Shown in pieces: positions 48,343 to 56,415 of a DNA stretch of 64,000 bases. This DNA comes from G963666535 sp963666535 (GTDB lineage Bacteria > Bacillota > Clostridia > Oscillospirales > Oscillospiraceae): contig OY762913.1 of assembly GCA_963666535.1 (NCBI GenBank), forward strand, positions 2,418,001-2,482,000, given 5' to 3'. The first letter of the stretch is position 1. The number at the start of each line of letters is the position of its first letter. The notes below the pieces were generated by a model, which saw only the letters and a program-made list of their open reading frames with translations, did not search any database and was not told the origin of the DNA. The position numbers and the translations under genes are program-made.

Positions 48343-48460
48343 GCGTTCAAAGACCGCAGGTAGCTTATGCTTTAAAGGGCTTGCCCTCCTGCCGAGGATG
48401 CAGTTTCAAGGATCGTATCTTTGTGCTGTTTCGTGCTTTGTGCGCGAAGCAGTTTTTTTA
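48343..48460 (+). promoter_or_regulatory. Ribosomal protein L10 leader
   Basis: The leader contains AAAGACCGCAGG and CCTGCCGAGG, the conserved L10-leader elements bound by the L10-L12 complex. It ends in a terminator-like hairpin (CTGTTTCGTGC with GCGCGAAGCAG, 48426-48452) and seven T residues. Excess L10(L12) should favour termination before rplJ. Confidence 0.82.
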
Positions 48461-48485
48461 TTTTTAACCTGGAGGTGAATTACAA

Positions 48486-49016
48486 ATGCCTAATGCAAAG
48501 GTTCTTACTGAAAAGCAGGCCGTCGTCGAGCAGTTGACCACGAAGCTGCAGAACGCAACCAGCGGTGTGTTCGTCGATTACAAGGGCATCACTGTTTCCC
48601 AAGATACCGCGCTTCGCGTTGAGCTGCGTCAGAACAACGTGGATTATGCGGTTGTCAAAAACACGCTGACCCGTTTCGCACTCAAGAATGTCGGGATGGA
48701 AGATTTGGATTCCGTTCTGAACGGCACCACATCTTTGGCTGTCAGCAGCGGCGATCCTATCGCTCCCATGCGTATTATCAACAAATACAGCAAGTCTCTG
48801 GGTGATGACAAGTTTATCATCAAGGCAGGCTTCATGGATGGCAAGGTTCTCTCTTTGGACGAAGTCATGGCTCTGGCTGAGCTGCCCTCCAAAGATGTCC
48901 TGCTGGCTCAGGTTCTCGGTACTATGCTGGCTCCCATCACCAGCCTGGCTATTGTCTTGAAGGCGATCGCCGAAAAGGACGGCGCAGTGGTAGAAGCTGC
49001 TTCCGTCGCAGAATAA
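48486..49016 (+). CDS. rplJ: 50S ribosomal protein L10
   Basis: A 176-residue base of the L7/L12 stalk, with the N-terminal EKQAVVEQLTTKLQNATSGV and DYKGITVSQDTALRVELRQN signature and a C-terminal helix for L12 dimers. TGGAGGTG precedes the ATG. It is autoregulated through the upstream L10 leader; rplL follows after 54 bases. Confidence 0.97.
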   Translation: MPNAKVLTEKQAVVEQLTTKLQNATSGVFVDYKGITVSQDTALRVELRQNNVDYAVVKNTLTRFALKNVGMEDLDSVLNGTTSLAVSSGDPIAPMRIINKYSKSLGDDKFIIKAGFMDGKVLSLDEVMALAELPSKDVLLAQVLGTMLAPITSLAIVLKAIAEKDGAVVEAASVAE

Positions 49017-49070
49017 TCCCCCCCCGCATAAACAAAAAATGAAAACCAAATTATAGGAGGTACATTTATT

Positions 49071-49442
49071 ATGGCTAGCGAAAAAATCACTGCTATGATC
49101 GAAGAAGTGAAAGGCCTGACCGTTCTCGAACTGTCCGAGCTGGTTCACGCTCTGGAGGAAGAGTTCGGCGTTTCCGCCGCTGCTATGGCTGCTCCCGCCG
49201 CTGGCGCTACTGCTGCCGTTGCCGAGGAGAAGACTGAGTTTGATGTCGTTCTGACCGAAATCGGCGCTGAGAAGATCAAGGTCATCAAGGCTGTCCGCGA
49301 AATCACCGGTCTGGGTCTGGCTGAGGCTAAGGCTTTGGTCGAAGCTGCTCCCAAGGCAGTCAAGGAAGGCGCTTCTAAGGACGATGCCGAGGCTCTTAAG
49401 GCAAAACTGGAAGAGTCCGGTGCAAAGGTCGAGCTGAAGTAA
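49071..49442 (+). CDS. rplL: 50S ribosomal protein L7/L12
   Basis: A 123-residue acidic stalk protein. It has an N-terminal dimerisation helix (LTVLELSELVHALEEEFGVS), an Ala-rich hinge and a C-terminal factor-binding domain (IKVIKAVREITGLGLAEAKA). TAGGAGG precedes the ATG. A strong terminator follows, and rpoB, which often comes next, is not here; the next genes are convergent. Confidence 0.98.
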   Translation: MASEKITAMIEEVKGLTVLELSELVHALEEEFGVSAAAMAAPAAGATAAVAEEKTEFDVVLTEIGAEKIKVIKAVREITGLGLAEAKALVEAAPKAVKEGASKDDAEALKAKLEESGAKVELK

Positions 49443-49464
49443 GCTTCCCCTCTGCTAAACAAAG

Positions 49465-49500
49465 AAGGATCTGCGAGATGTTCTCGCAGATCCTTTTTTA
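49465..49500 (+). terminator. rplJ-rplL terminator
   Basis: AAGGATCTGCGAGA and TCTCGCAGATCCTT form a perfect 14-bp stem with a TGT loop, followed by TTTTTA. Confidence 0.95.
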
Positions 49501-49501
49501 T

Positions 49502-49852
49502 TTATTCCTTGTGATGCCCATGGTGCTCTCTGGCACTTTCGGTGTCATAGATCAGTCGTTCCTGCAGCAGCGCCGCCACAGCCTCGTCCGCATTTCCGGT
49601 CACGCCGGCATATACCCTGATTCCGCAGCTTTCTATGGCCTCAATGGCACCCCCGCCAATGCCACCGCAAATCAGCGCATCCGCACCGTTTTCCTGCAAA
49701 ACAGCGCACATTACACCGTGCCCCGTTCCGCTCACGGGTACCGCCTCCCCAATGCGAATTACACCGTTATGTGTCTCATAAAACCGAAAAACTTCCGTAC
49801 TCCCAAAATGCTGTCCAACTTTTCCCTTATCATACGGTATCGCAATTTTCAT
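49502..49852 (-). CDS. NifX/NifB-type (dinitrogenase FeMo-cofactor) domain protein
   Basis: A 116-residue single-domain protein of the NifX/NafY/MTH1175 superfamily. It has GKVGQHFGSTEVFRFYE and the Gly-rich CGGIGGGAIEAI turn, plus a His-rich tail (REHHGHHKE). Relatives carry Fe-S or FeMo-type cofactors. In non-diazotrophs they are of unknown role, perhaps metal-cluster carriers. No nif genes are in the window. It is followed leftwards by the rplL terminator and preceded by the PAP2 gene 16 bases upstream. Confidence 0.85.
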   Translation of the reverse strand: MKIAIPYDKGKVGQHFGSTEVFRFYETHNGVIRIGEAVPVSGTGHGVMCAVLQENGADALICGGIGGGAIEAIESCGIRVYAGVTGNADEAVAALLQERLIYDTESAREHHGHHKE

Positions 49853-49868
49853 GCTCTTTCCTCCTGTG

Positions 49869-50438
49869 TCAGTCTAGTTCTGTTTTTCTTCTAAGCTGCC
49901 GTTTTTTCTCCACCAGCAGGGCCAGCCGCCATACCACCCAAGAGCAAAAAAGGCCGACCACCATTCCCGCCAGAACATCCGTGGGAAAATGCACCCCCAC
50001 ATACAGCCGGGAGACGCCCATCAGCACCGCTAATAACAAGGCAATTGCTCTCAGCCCTTTTCCCGGCAGTGTTCGGCACCATATGCCCGCAGCCGCAAAT
50101 GCGGCACAGGTGTGTCCTGAAGGGAACGACAAGGGGTCAGGCGCTTCCAGCAGGGGCAGCAGATTCTCCACCACAAGCCATGGTCGCTGCCTAGCCACCA
50201 GGTGCTTCAAAATCAGGTTATTGCAGATCAGGCCCAGCGCCATGGCGCACAGGGCCAGCAGCCCCGCCTTCCGCGTTTTGGGAAAACACAGCATAAGGGC
50301 AGAAAGAGCCATCCAAAGCAGTCCAGCATCCCCCATGGTTGAGTATAACGGCAGCACTGCGTCAAAAAACGTATTTCGCAGGTTTTCCTGTATCCAGAGC
50401 AGCGCGGACGCATCCCAAACCTGTATGATTTCCAGCAT
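49869..50438 (-). CDS. PAP2-family membrane phosphatase
   Basis: A 189-residue membrane phosphatase with five or six segments and the three acid-phosphatase motifs: KHLVARQRPW, PSGHT and SRLYVGVHFPTDVLAG. It could be an undecaprenyl-diphosphate or phosphatidate phosphatase. The start at MLEIIQVWD follows AGGGGGGACC; a longer in-frame reading is less likely. It forms a short unit with the NifX-type gene. Confidence 0.9.
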   Translation of the reverse strand: MLEIIQVWDASALLWIQENLRNTFFDAVLPLYSTMGDAGLLWMALSALMLCFPKTRKAGLLALCAMALGLICNNLILKHLVARQRPWLVVENLLPLLEAPDPLSFPSGHTCAAFAAAGIWCRTLPGKGLRAIALLLAVLMGVSRLYVGVHFPTDVLAGMVVGLFCSWVVWRLALLVEKKRQLRRKTELD

Positions 50439-50610
50439 AAGGTCCCCCCTGTTCTTTTCTGTCATTCTATCCTAAAGCTTCCTGTTATTCAAGAAGAAAC
50501 CGTCTCTTTTTCTGAGCGTGCTTCAGAAAACCGTTTTCAATCCAGCCTCCTTGTGGTATTATGTTACTATTCGTAAATGACTTTCACCCTTCTGAAAGGG
50601 AGGTTTCTCT

Positions 50611-51681
50611 TTGAACCAGCTCGTCTGCCTTTCCTATTCCCCGTGGGAGGCCATCCCCACCCGCACCCAGCATCTCCTCACTCGGCTTAAAAACACCAAC
50701 ATTTTATTTTTTGAACCGGCCGCTTCCCCTCGCGAGAAATCCGGACGAAAGGTACGTCCCAACATTACCGTGTACGCGTTGCCTGCCGTTATCCTCCAAA
50801 ACTCCGGACTTTTTCGGCTGAACCTGCGCCGGCAGTGCCGATTGATCGAATCCAAGCTCAGCCGCCACCAGTTTCGCTCTCCGCTGCTTTGGGTGACCTC
50901 TCCTGAATACGTGCATCATATCTCCCGCCTGCCCCACTCCGGGCTGGTATATGACTGCGACCGGGACTGGTCCCAGCTACCCATCCAATGGGAGAGTGAA
51001 CTTGCACTGGACGCCGATGTGATCTTTGCAGCATCGCCGTGGCTGGCCGAGCATCTTTCCCCCTGCAGCGGCAACATTGTCCGCCTCCCCAACGGCGGCA
51101 GCCATGCCCTTTTCAGCCGCACCGATTTAGAAAAGCCGTCCTTGCTTTCTGCCTTGCCGGGCCCCGTGATCTGCCATATGGGAGCACTGGACGGCAATTT
51201 GAATATTTTCCCCTTGCTTTATGCCGCCGATGCGCACCCAGAGTGGACAATCCTCCTCCTGTGTGATACCCCTGCCACGCACCCCGCTCTGCGCACCCGG
51301 CCCAATATCCGCTGCGTGAGCAACCTTTCCCTTGTGGAAATGCCCGATTACCTCACGCACAGTCAGGTGTGTGTCACGCTCCTGCGCCAAAGCGAGTTTG
51401 CAGATGATGTGATCCCCGCCCAACTCTACGACTATTTTTCCACCGGCTTGCCCATCGTTTCCATGATAGAACCGGAACAGGTAGAGGAATACCCCGATGT
51501 GATCTACAGTGCCCATTCTCCGGAGGAATTCACCTTACTGTGCGAACATGCCCTCACCGAGGCTCCGGCTTGGGTTGCACCACGCCGACGGAACTACGGT
51601 GCAACGGCTTCCTGGTCAGAACGTGCGGCGCAGGTTTCCCGCATTCTCAGCGCCGCAGGCCTCCTCTCCAGCATTATGTAA
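50611..51681 (+). CDS. Glycosyltransferase family 1/4-like protein
   Basis: A 356-residue GT-B-type glycosyltransferase. It has an N-terminal Rossmann-like domain (LVYDCDRDWSQLP) and a C-terminal nucleotide-sugar domain with HMGALDGNLNIFPLLYAA and the VIPAQLYDYFSTGLPIVSM motif of such enzymes. It lacks a membrane segment. Sugar donor and acceptor are unknown; a cell-surface polysaccharide or teichoic-type role is possible. The start is TTG after GGGAGG. It stands alone. Confidence 0.85.
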   Translation: MNQLVCLSYSPWEAIPTRTQHLLTRLKNTNILFFEPAASPREKSGRKVRPNITVYALPAVILQNSGLFRLNLRRQCRLIESKLSRHQFRSPLLWVTSPEYVHHISRLPHSGLVYDCDRDWSQLPIQWESELALDADVIFAASPWLAEHLSPCSGNIVRLPNGGSHALFSRTDLEKPSLLSALPGPVICHMGALDGNLNIFPLLYAADAHPEWTILLLCDTPATHPALRTRPNIRCVSNLSLVEMPDYLTHSQVCVTLLRQSEFADDVIPAQLYDYFSTGLPIVSMIEPEQVEEYPDVIYSAHSPEEFTLLCEHALTEAPAWVAPRRRNYGATASWSERAAQVSRILSAAGLLSSIM

Positions 51682-51705
51682 CCTTTACTTGTACAAGGTT
51701 TTTCC
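51680..51705 (+). terminator. Short terminator after glycosyltransferase gene
   Basis: AACCTT pairs with AAGGTT around TACTTGTAC and is followed by TTTCC. The stem is short, so this is a tentative call. Confidence 0.5.
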
Positions 51706-51754
51706 ACTTTTCGCCCGCTGGATTGTATAAGCATACAAAATTCGATTTTCGCCC

Positions 51755-51783
51755 TTGCAACCCCTCCTAAAATCCTATATATT
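51755..51783 (+). promoter_or_regulatory. Promoter of the purine operon
   Basis: TTGCAA and TATATT separated by 17 bases. A small perfect inverted repeat (TTGTAT-AAGC-ATACAA, about 51723-51738) lies just upstream and could be an operator. Confidence 0.7.
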
Positions 51784-51816
51784 GTATTGTGTCAACAGAG
51801 CGAGGGGGCATTGATC

Positions 51817-51912
51817 ATGCTGAAGCAGTGCAGACATTCCCATAGTGGTTTTTGCGGCTGCCATAGCCCCAATGCGCCCAAAATCGTTCCTAAACTCCAT
51901 CAGGCTATCTGA
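51817..51912 (+). CDS. Cys/His-rich leader peptide of the purine operon
   Basis: A 31-codon reading frame whose centre reads CRHSHSGFCGCHS (three Cys and three His in 13 residues). GAGGGGG lies nine bases before the ATG. Its last four sense codons are the left arm of a terminator-like hairpin (51899-51928), so a ribosome reaching the stop would disrupt that hairpin. The arrangement resembles a translated attenuator leader before purE. Purine operons are not normally controlled by Cys or His codons, so its purpose is unclear; a free-standing metal-binding peptide is the alternative. Confidence 0.6.
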   Translation: MLKQCRHSHSGFCGCHSPNAPKIVPKLHQAI

Positions 51913-51932
51913 ACACAGGTAGCCTGATTTTC
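51899..51932 (+). terminator. Attenuator-like hairpin before purE
   Basis: ATCAGGCTA pairs with TAGCCTGAT around a 12-base loop, followed by TTTTC. It overlaps the end of the leader peptide and lies 45 bases before purE. Confidence 0.7.
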
Positions 51933-51977
51933 ATTCCGGGTTTTCCCCTCTCTTGTGCTTTGAAAGGATGGTTATTC

Positions 51978-52472
51978 ATGCAGAAAAAAGTCGCTGTCAT
52001 TATGGGATCTGACTCCGATCTGGATACCATGCGTCCCTGCCTTGCCAGGCTGAAGGAATTTGGCGTTCCCTTTGAGGTTCACATCATCTCCGCCCACCGC
52101 ACGCCTGCGGCAGCGGAGGCCTTTGCCTCGGGAGCCGCCGCCAACGGCTTTGGCATCATCATTGCCGCCGCGGGCAAGGCAGCGCACCTGGGCGGCGTGC
52201 TGGCAGCCTACACCACACTTCCCGTGATTGGTGTACCGATTAAGACCTCCATGATGGGCGGTCTTGACAGCCTTCTGTCTATCGTACAGATGCCCAAAGG
52301 GATCCCTGTGGCCACCGTGGCGGTGGACGGCGCGGATAATGCAGCCATCCTTGCCGTGCAGATGCTGGCGCTGGGTGAGCCCGCCCTGGGGGACAAGCTT
52401 GCAGCCTTCAAGGCCGACATGGCCCGCCAAGTGGAGGAAAAGGACAAAAAGATTCAATCCGAGGTTTTTTAA
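51978..52472 (+). CDS. purE: 5-(Carboxyamino)imidazole ribonucleotide mutase
   Basis: A 164-residue purine enzyme with the loop VAVIMGSDSDLDTM, active-site His in ISAHRTP and LDSLLSIVQMPKGIPVATVA. The SAHRTP sequence fits class I PurE, which usually takes N5-CAIR made by PurK. No purK lies nearby, and the loop reads AAAGKAAHLGG rather than the usual AGGAAHLPG. Start at MQKKVAV after AAAGGATGG. It is first gene of the operon. Confidence 0.95.
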   Translation: MQKKVAVIMGSDSDLDTMRPCLARLKEFGVPFEVHIISAHRTPAAAEAFASGAAANGFGIIIAAAGKAAHLGGVLAAYTTLPVIGVPIKTSMMGGLDSLLSIVQMPKGIPVATVAVDGADNAAILAVQMLALGEPALGDKLAAFKADMARQVEEKDKKIQSEVF

Positions 52473-52515
52473 GCGCTGCGGCGCTAGCTTGATCATGCTG
52501 AAAGGATGACTAATA

Positions 52516-53229
52516 ATGAAGAAAATTGAGCAGCTTTATGAGGGCAAGGCGAAAAAGGTCTTTTCCACCGACGTACCCGAGGTTTTAATTGTTGAATACA
52601 AAGATGACGCCACCGCATTTAACGGCCTTAAAAAAGGCACCATCGCGGGCAAGGGCGTCATCAATAACCGGGTCACCAACCACTTGATGCGCAAGCTGGA
52701 AAAGGCCGGTGTGCCCACCCATTATGTCGAGGAGCTCTCCGATCGTGAAACCGCCGTCAAGAAGGTCTCCATCGTTCCGCTGGAGGTCATCATCCGTAAC
52801 ATTTCAGCCGGCTCCTTCGCGAAACACTACGGCGTTGACGAGGGCATCGTGTTCGATTCGCCCACCATCGAGTTCTCCTATAAGAATGACGACCTGGGCG
52901 ATCCCCTCATCAACGACTACCACGCGCTCGCCTTGAAGCTCGCCACCAAGGACGAAATCGAAACCATCAAAAAATACGCGTTTCAGATTAATGACCTGCT
53001 CAAAAGCTTTATGAAGGAAATCGGTATCGATCTGGTCGACTTCAAATTGGAATTCGGCAAGCTGTGCGACGGCACCATTGTCCTGGCCGACGAAATTTCT
53101 CCCGACACCTGCCGTCTGTGGGATGAGAAGACCCATGAAAAACTGGACAAGGATCGCTTCCGCCGTGATCTGGGTAACGTGGAAGATGCATACGAAGAGA
53201 TTATGCGCCGCCTGATGGGCGACAAATAA
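52516..53229 (+). CDS. purC: SAICAR synthetase
   Basis: A 237-residue ligase joining aspartate to CAIR. It has the N-terminal EQLYEGKAKKVFSTD ATP loop, the signature VPLEVIIRNISAGSFAKHYG and LVDFKLEFGKLCDGTIVLAD with ISPDTCRLWD. AAAGGATGA precedes the ATG. It is 43 bases after purE and 33 before purF. Confidence 0.97.
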   Translation: MKKIEQLYEGKAKKVFSTDVPEVLIVEYKDDATAFNGLKKGTIAGKGVINNRVTNHLMRKLEKAGVPTHYVEELSDRETAVKKVSIVPLEVIIRNISAGSFAKHYGVDEGIVFDSPTIEFSYKNDDLGDPLINDYHALALKLATKDEIETIKKYAFQINDLLKSFMKEIGIDLVDFKLEFGKLCDGTIVLADEISPDTCRLWDEKTHEKLDKDRFRRDLGNVEDAYEEIMRRLMGDK

Positions 53230-53262
53230 AACGCCAACCCCTGCTATGAATGGGAGGTCATC

Positions 53263-54723
53263 ATGTCTCACGCCACCCCAAATACAACTGAAAAACCCCG
53301 CGAGGAATGCGGCGTTTTCGGCATTTCTCTTTCCCCTGGGGAGGATCGCAGCGCGGTAAATGCCGCCTATAACGCCCTGTTTGCACTGCAACACCGGGGA
53401 CAGGAATCCGCCGGTATCGCGATTCGGAAGGACGACCTGCTTCTGCTCCATAAACATGACGGTCTGGTGCCCGAGGTCTTTTCCTCTGAGCAGCTGGCAA
53501 AGTTTCAGGGCGCTTCGGCCGCCATCGGTCATGTGCGGTACAGCGCGGACGGCGGCGGCAGCGGCGTGGTCAACGCCCAGCCCATCGTGGTGCGCCACGC
53601 CTCCGGCTCTATGGCACTGTGCTTCAACGGCAAGCTCACCAACAGCGCTCCCCTGCGGGCCGAGGTGGAAAACCACGGCGGCATCTTCCAAACCAGCAAT
53701 GACTCCGAAACCATTTCCCACCTCATCGTGCGGGAGCGTCTGCGTACCAACACCACCGAGGACGCCATTCTCAATGCCATGCACTATATGGTAGGCGCCT
53801 ATTCGGTGCTGATCCTCAACGACAAAAAACTGATCGCCGCTCGGGACCCCAATGGGTTCCGGCCTCTGTGCATCGGCAAGGTAGGCGAAAGCTATATGTT
53901 TGCCTCCGAGTCCTGCGCTTTTTATGCCCTGGGCGGGCAGCTGATCCGTGACGTGCGACCCGGCGAAGTGGTCACCATTGAAAACGGAACGCTTCGCTCG
54001 GTAGACTCCGGCATCCGTGCCCGTACCTCTCTATGCATGTTTGAATTTGTCTATTTTGCCCGGCCGGACTCCATTATCGACGGTGTCTCGGTGGACAAGG
54101 CCCGCCATCGCGCGGGGGCCTGTCTGGCCCAGCGCAGCACGACTCAGGCAGACATCGTCATTGGGGTGCCCGATTCCGGCATCGCCGCCGCAATGGGCTT
54201 CGCGGCGGAAAGCGGGATCCCTTATGCGGTGGGCTTGATGAAAAACCGCTATATTGCCCGCACCTTCATTCAGTCCTCCCAGTCCCAGCGGGAAAAATCC
54301 GTCCAAATCAAGCTCTCCCCCCTATCAGCCACCATCAAGGGCAAGCGCGTCATCATGGTGGACGACTCCATCGTCCGTGGAACCACCTGCGCCCACATCG
54401 TCAAAATGCTGCGGGATGCAGGCGCCAGCGAGGTACACATGAAAGTATCCGCGCCCCCCTTCCTCAACCCCTGCTTTTTTGGCACCTATATTCCAAACAG
54501 CGACCGACTGGCCGCCCACGGCCGCACCACGGATGAAATCTGTGCCATGATCGGCGCCGATTCCCTCCAGTATCAGCTGCCGGAGGATCTGCCCTCGCTG
54601 GTGAAGGAACTGGACTGCGGGTTCTGTGACGCTTGCTTTACCGGCGATTACACCGTTCCCGTCCCCCCCGTGAAAACCGAAGCGCAATGCCAGTCGCTTC
54701 ACGGCTACAAACGTGAGAATTAA
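53263..54723 (+). CDS. purF: Amidophosphoribosyltransferase
   Basis: First enzyme of purine synthesis, making phosphoribosylamine from PRPP and glutamine. The 486-residue protein has a short propeptide whose removal would expose the nucleophile Cys16 (EECGVFGISL). An Ntn amidotransferase domain and a PRTase domain with VIMVDDSIVRGTT follow. Cys residues in the C-terminal ELDCGFCDACFTGDY indicate the Fe-S-containing, O2-sensitive type. GGGAGG precedes the ATG; purM follows after 15 bases. Confidence 0.97.
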   Translation: MSHATPNTTEKPREECGVFGISLSPGEDRSAVNAAYNALFALQHRGQESAGIAIRKDDLLLLHKHDGLVPEVFSSEQLAKFQGASAAIGHVRYSADGGGSGVVNAQPIVVRHASGSMALCFNGKLTNSAPLRAEVENHGGIFQTSNDSETISHLIVRERLRTNTTEDAILNAMHYMVGAYSVLILNDKKLIAARDPNGFRPLCIGKVGESYMFASESCAFYALGGQLIRDVRPGEVVTIENGTLRSVDSGIRARTSLCMFEFVYFARPDSIIDGVSVDKARHRAGACLAQRSTTQADIVIGVPDSGIAAAMGFAAESGIPYAVGLMKNRYIARTFIQSSQSQREKSVQIKLSPLSATIKGKRVIMVDDSIVRGTTCAHIVKMLRDAGASEVHMKVSAPPFLNPCFFGTYIPNSDRLAAHGRTTDEICAMIGADSLQYQLPEDLPSLVKELDCGFCDACFTGDYTVPVPPVKTEAQCQSLHGYKREN

Positions 54724-54738
54724 GAGGAGGTTTTCCCT

Positions 54739-55779
54739 TTGAGTATCAGCAAGTCTGATTCCTACGCCGCTGCCGGCGTAGACGTTACCGCGGGTTATGA
54801 ATCGGTTAATCGCATTAAGCCGCTGGTGGAGTCCACCTATATCCCCGGCGTTATGGGTACGCTGGGCGGCTTTGGCGGCCTGTTTGCTCCCAATGTTGCC
54901 GGTATGAAAAAGCCCGTTCTGGTCTCCGGTACCGATGGCGTCGGCACCAAGCTGAAAATTGCCTTTCTGATGGACAAGCACGACACCGTGGGCATCGACT
55001 GCGTCGCCATGTGTGTCAATGATATTGCCTGCTCCGGCGCTGCCCCCCTGTTCTTTCTGGATTACCTTGCCGTGGGGAAGAACATCCCTGCCCGTATTGA
55101 GGCCATCGTCTCCGGCGTAACCGAAGGTTGCCGTCAGGCCGGCTGCGCCCTGGTGGGCGGCGAAACGGCCGAAATGCCCGGTTTTTATCCGGAAAATGAA
55201 TATGACCTTGCCGGTTTCTCCGTTGGCCTTGCCGATGAGGAAAAGATGATTGACGGTTCTGCTCTCACTCCGGGTGATGTACTCATTGGCATTGCCTCCT
55301 CCGGCGTTCATTCCAACGGGTTCTCTCTGGTTCGTAAGGTGTTAGAGGTCAATGAGAAGGCCCTCGCGGTCTATGTAAACGAGCTGGGCTGTACCCTGGG
55401 GGAAGAGCTGATTAAGCCCACCCGCATCTACGTCAAGACCATTCAAAATCTCATTTCTTCGGGCGTGGGGGTCAAGGCGGTCAGCCATATTACAGGCGGC
55501 GGCCTGTATGAGAATGTCCCCCGCATGATGAAGCAGGGTCTCACCGCCAGCATCCGCACCGCCCTGCTGCCAGCGCCTCCCATCTTCGATCTCATTTCAA
55601 AAAAGGGTAATATTCCCACCCGGGATATGTATAACACCTTTAATATGGGCGTTGGTCTCGTCCTCGCCGTCCCCGAAGCGCAGGCCGACGCCGCGCTGAT
55701 CAGCCTGAAGGCCTCCGGCGATACCGCCTGGGTCATTGGCTCTGTCACCACCGGTGAGGACGGTGTTGTCCTGTGCTGA
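54739..55779 (+). CDS. purM: Phosphoribosylformylglycinamidine cyclo-ligase
   Basis: AIR synthetase of 346 residues with the AIRS signatures SYAAAGVDVTAGYESVNRIK near the N-terminus, SGTDGVGTKLKIAF and GGETAEMPGFY. The start is TTG (SISKSDSYAA) after GAGGAGG. Its stop overlaps the purN start by seven bases, so the two are translationally coupled. Confidence 0.97.
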   Translation: MSISKSDSYAAAGVDVTAGYESVNRIKPLVESTYIPGVMGTLGGFGGLFAPNVAGMKKPVLVSGTDGVGTKLKIAFLMDKHDTVGIDCVAMCVNDIACSGAAPLFFLDYLAVGKNIPARIEAIVSGVTEGCRQAGCALVGGETAEMPGFYPENEYDLAGFSVGLADEEKMIDGSALTPGDVLIGIASSGVHSNGFSLVRKVLEVNEKALAVYVNELGCTLGEELIKPTRIYVKTIQNLISSGVGVKAVSHITGGGLYENVPRMMKQGLTASIRTALLPAPPIFDLISKKGNIPTRDMYNTFNMGVGLVLAVPEAQADAALISLKASGDTAWVIGSVTTGEDGVVLC

Positions 55780-56402
55780 AAAACATCGCGGTCTTAGTTT
55801 CCGGCGGCGGCACAAATCTGCAGGCTCTGCTGGATGCTCAGTCCCGAGGTGAACTCAAAAACGGCCGCATCACCGCGGTGATCTCCTCCACGCCGGATGC
55901 CTATGCTCTGGAGCGTGCCAAAAAGGCGGGAATTCCCGGCTATGTCATCAGCCGTAAAGACTATCCCTCCAGCCGGGATATGACCGCAGCACTGGTGAAA
56001 AAGCTGCGGGAGGAGCAGATTGACCTTGTGGTGCTGGCTGGCTTTCTGCATATCCTGACGGGCGAAATCACCGACGCTTATCCCAACGCCATCCTCAACG
56101 TCCATCCCGCCCTCATCCCCTCGTTCTGCGGGGCCGGATGTTATGGACTGCACGTGCACGAAAAAGCGCTGGCATATGGCGTAAAGGTCTCCGGCGCTAC
56201 CGTCCACTTTGTCACCGAAGAGCCGGACGGCGGCCCCATCATCCTGCAAAAAGCGGTCAATGTAGAGGAGGGGGACACCCCCGAGCTCCTCCAAAAACGC
56301 ATCATGGAACAGGCGGAGTGGAACCTCCTGTCCCGCGCCGTATCCCTGTTCTGCGAAGGGCGGCTTTCTGTCACGGGCCGCGTCGTATCGATCAAAGAAT
56401 AA
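55773..56402 (+). CDS. purN: Phosphoribosylglycinamide formyltransferase
   Basis: The folate-dependent GAR transformylase, 209 residues. It has the N-terminal IAVLVSGGGTNLQALLDA phosphate loop, active-site NVHPALIPSF (Asn/His) and the Asp-containing VTEEPDGGPIILQKAV. The start is GTG, overlapping the end of purM. It is followed 13 bases later by the IMP cyclohydrolase gene. Confidence 0.96.
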   Translation: MLKNIAVLVSGGGTNLQALLDAQSRGELKNGRITAVISSTPDAYALERAKKAGIPGYVISRKDYPSSRDMTAALVKKLREEQIDLVVLAGFLHILTGEITDAYPNAILNVHPALIPSFCGAGCYGLHVHEKALAYGVKVSGATVHFVTEEPDGGPIILQKAVNVEEGDTPELLQKRIMEQAEWNLLSRAVSLFCEGRLSVTGRVVSIKE

Positions 56403-56415
56403 GGAGCATCCGCAT

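Noticed and set aside
51682..51977. A purine riboswitch before purE
   Set aside because: The three-helix core and its conserved loops are not present; only the leader peptide and hairpin are seen.
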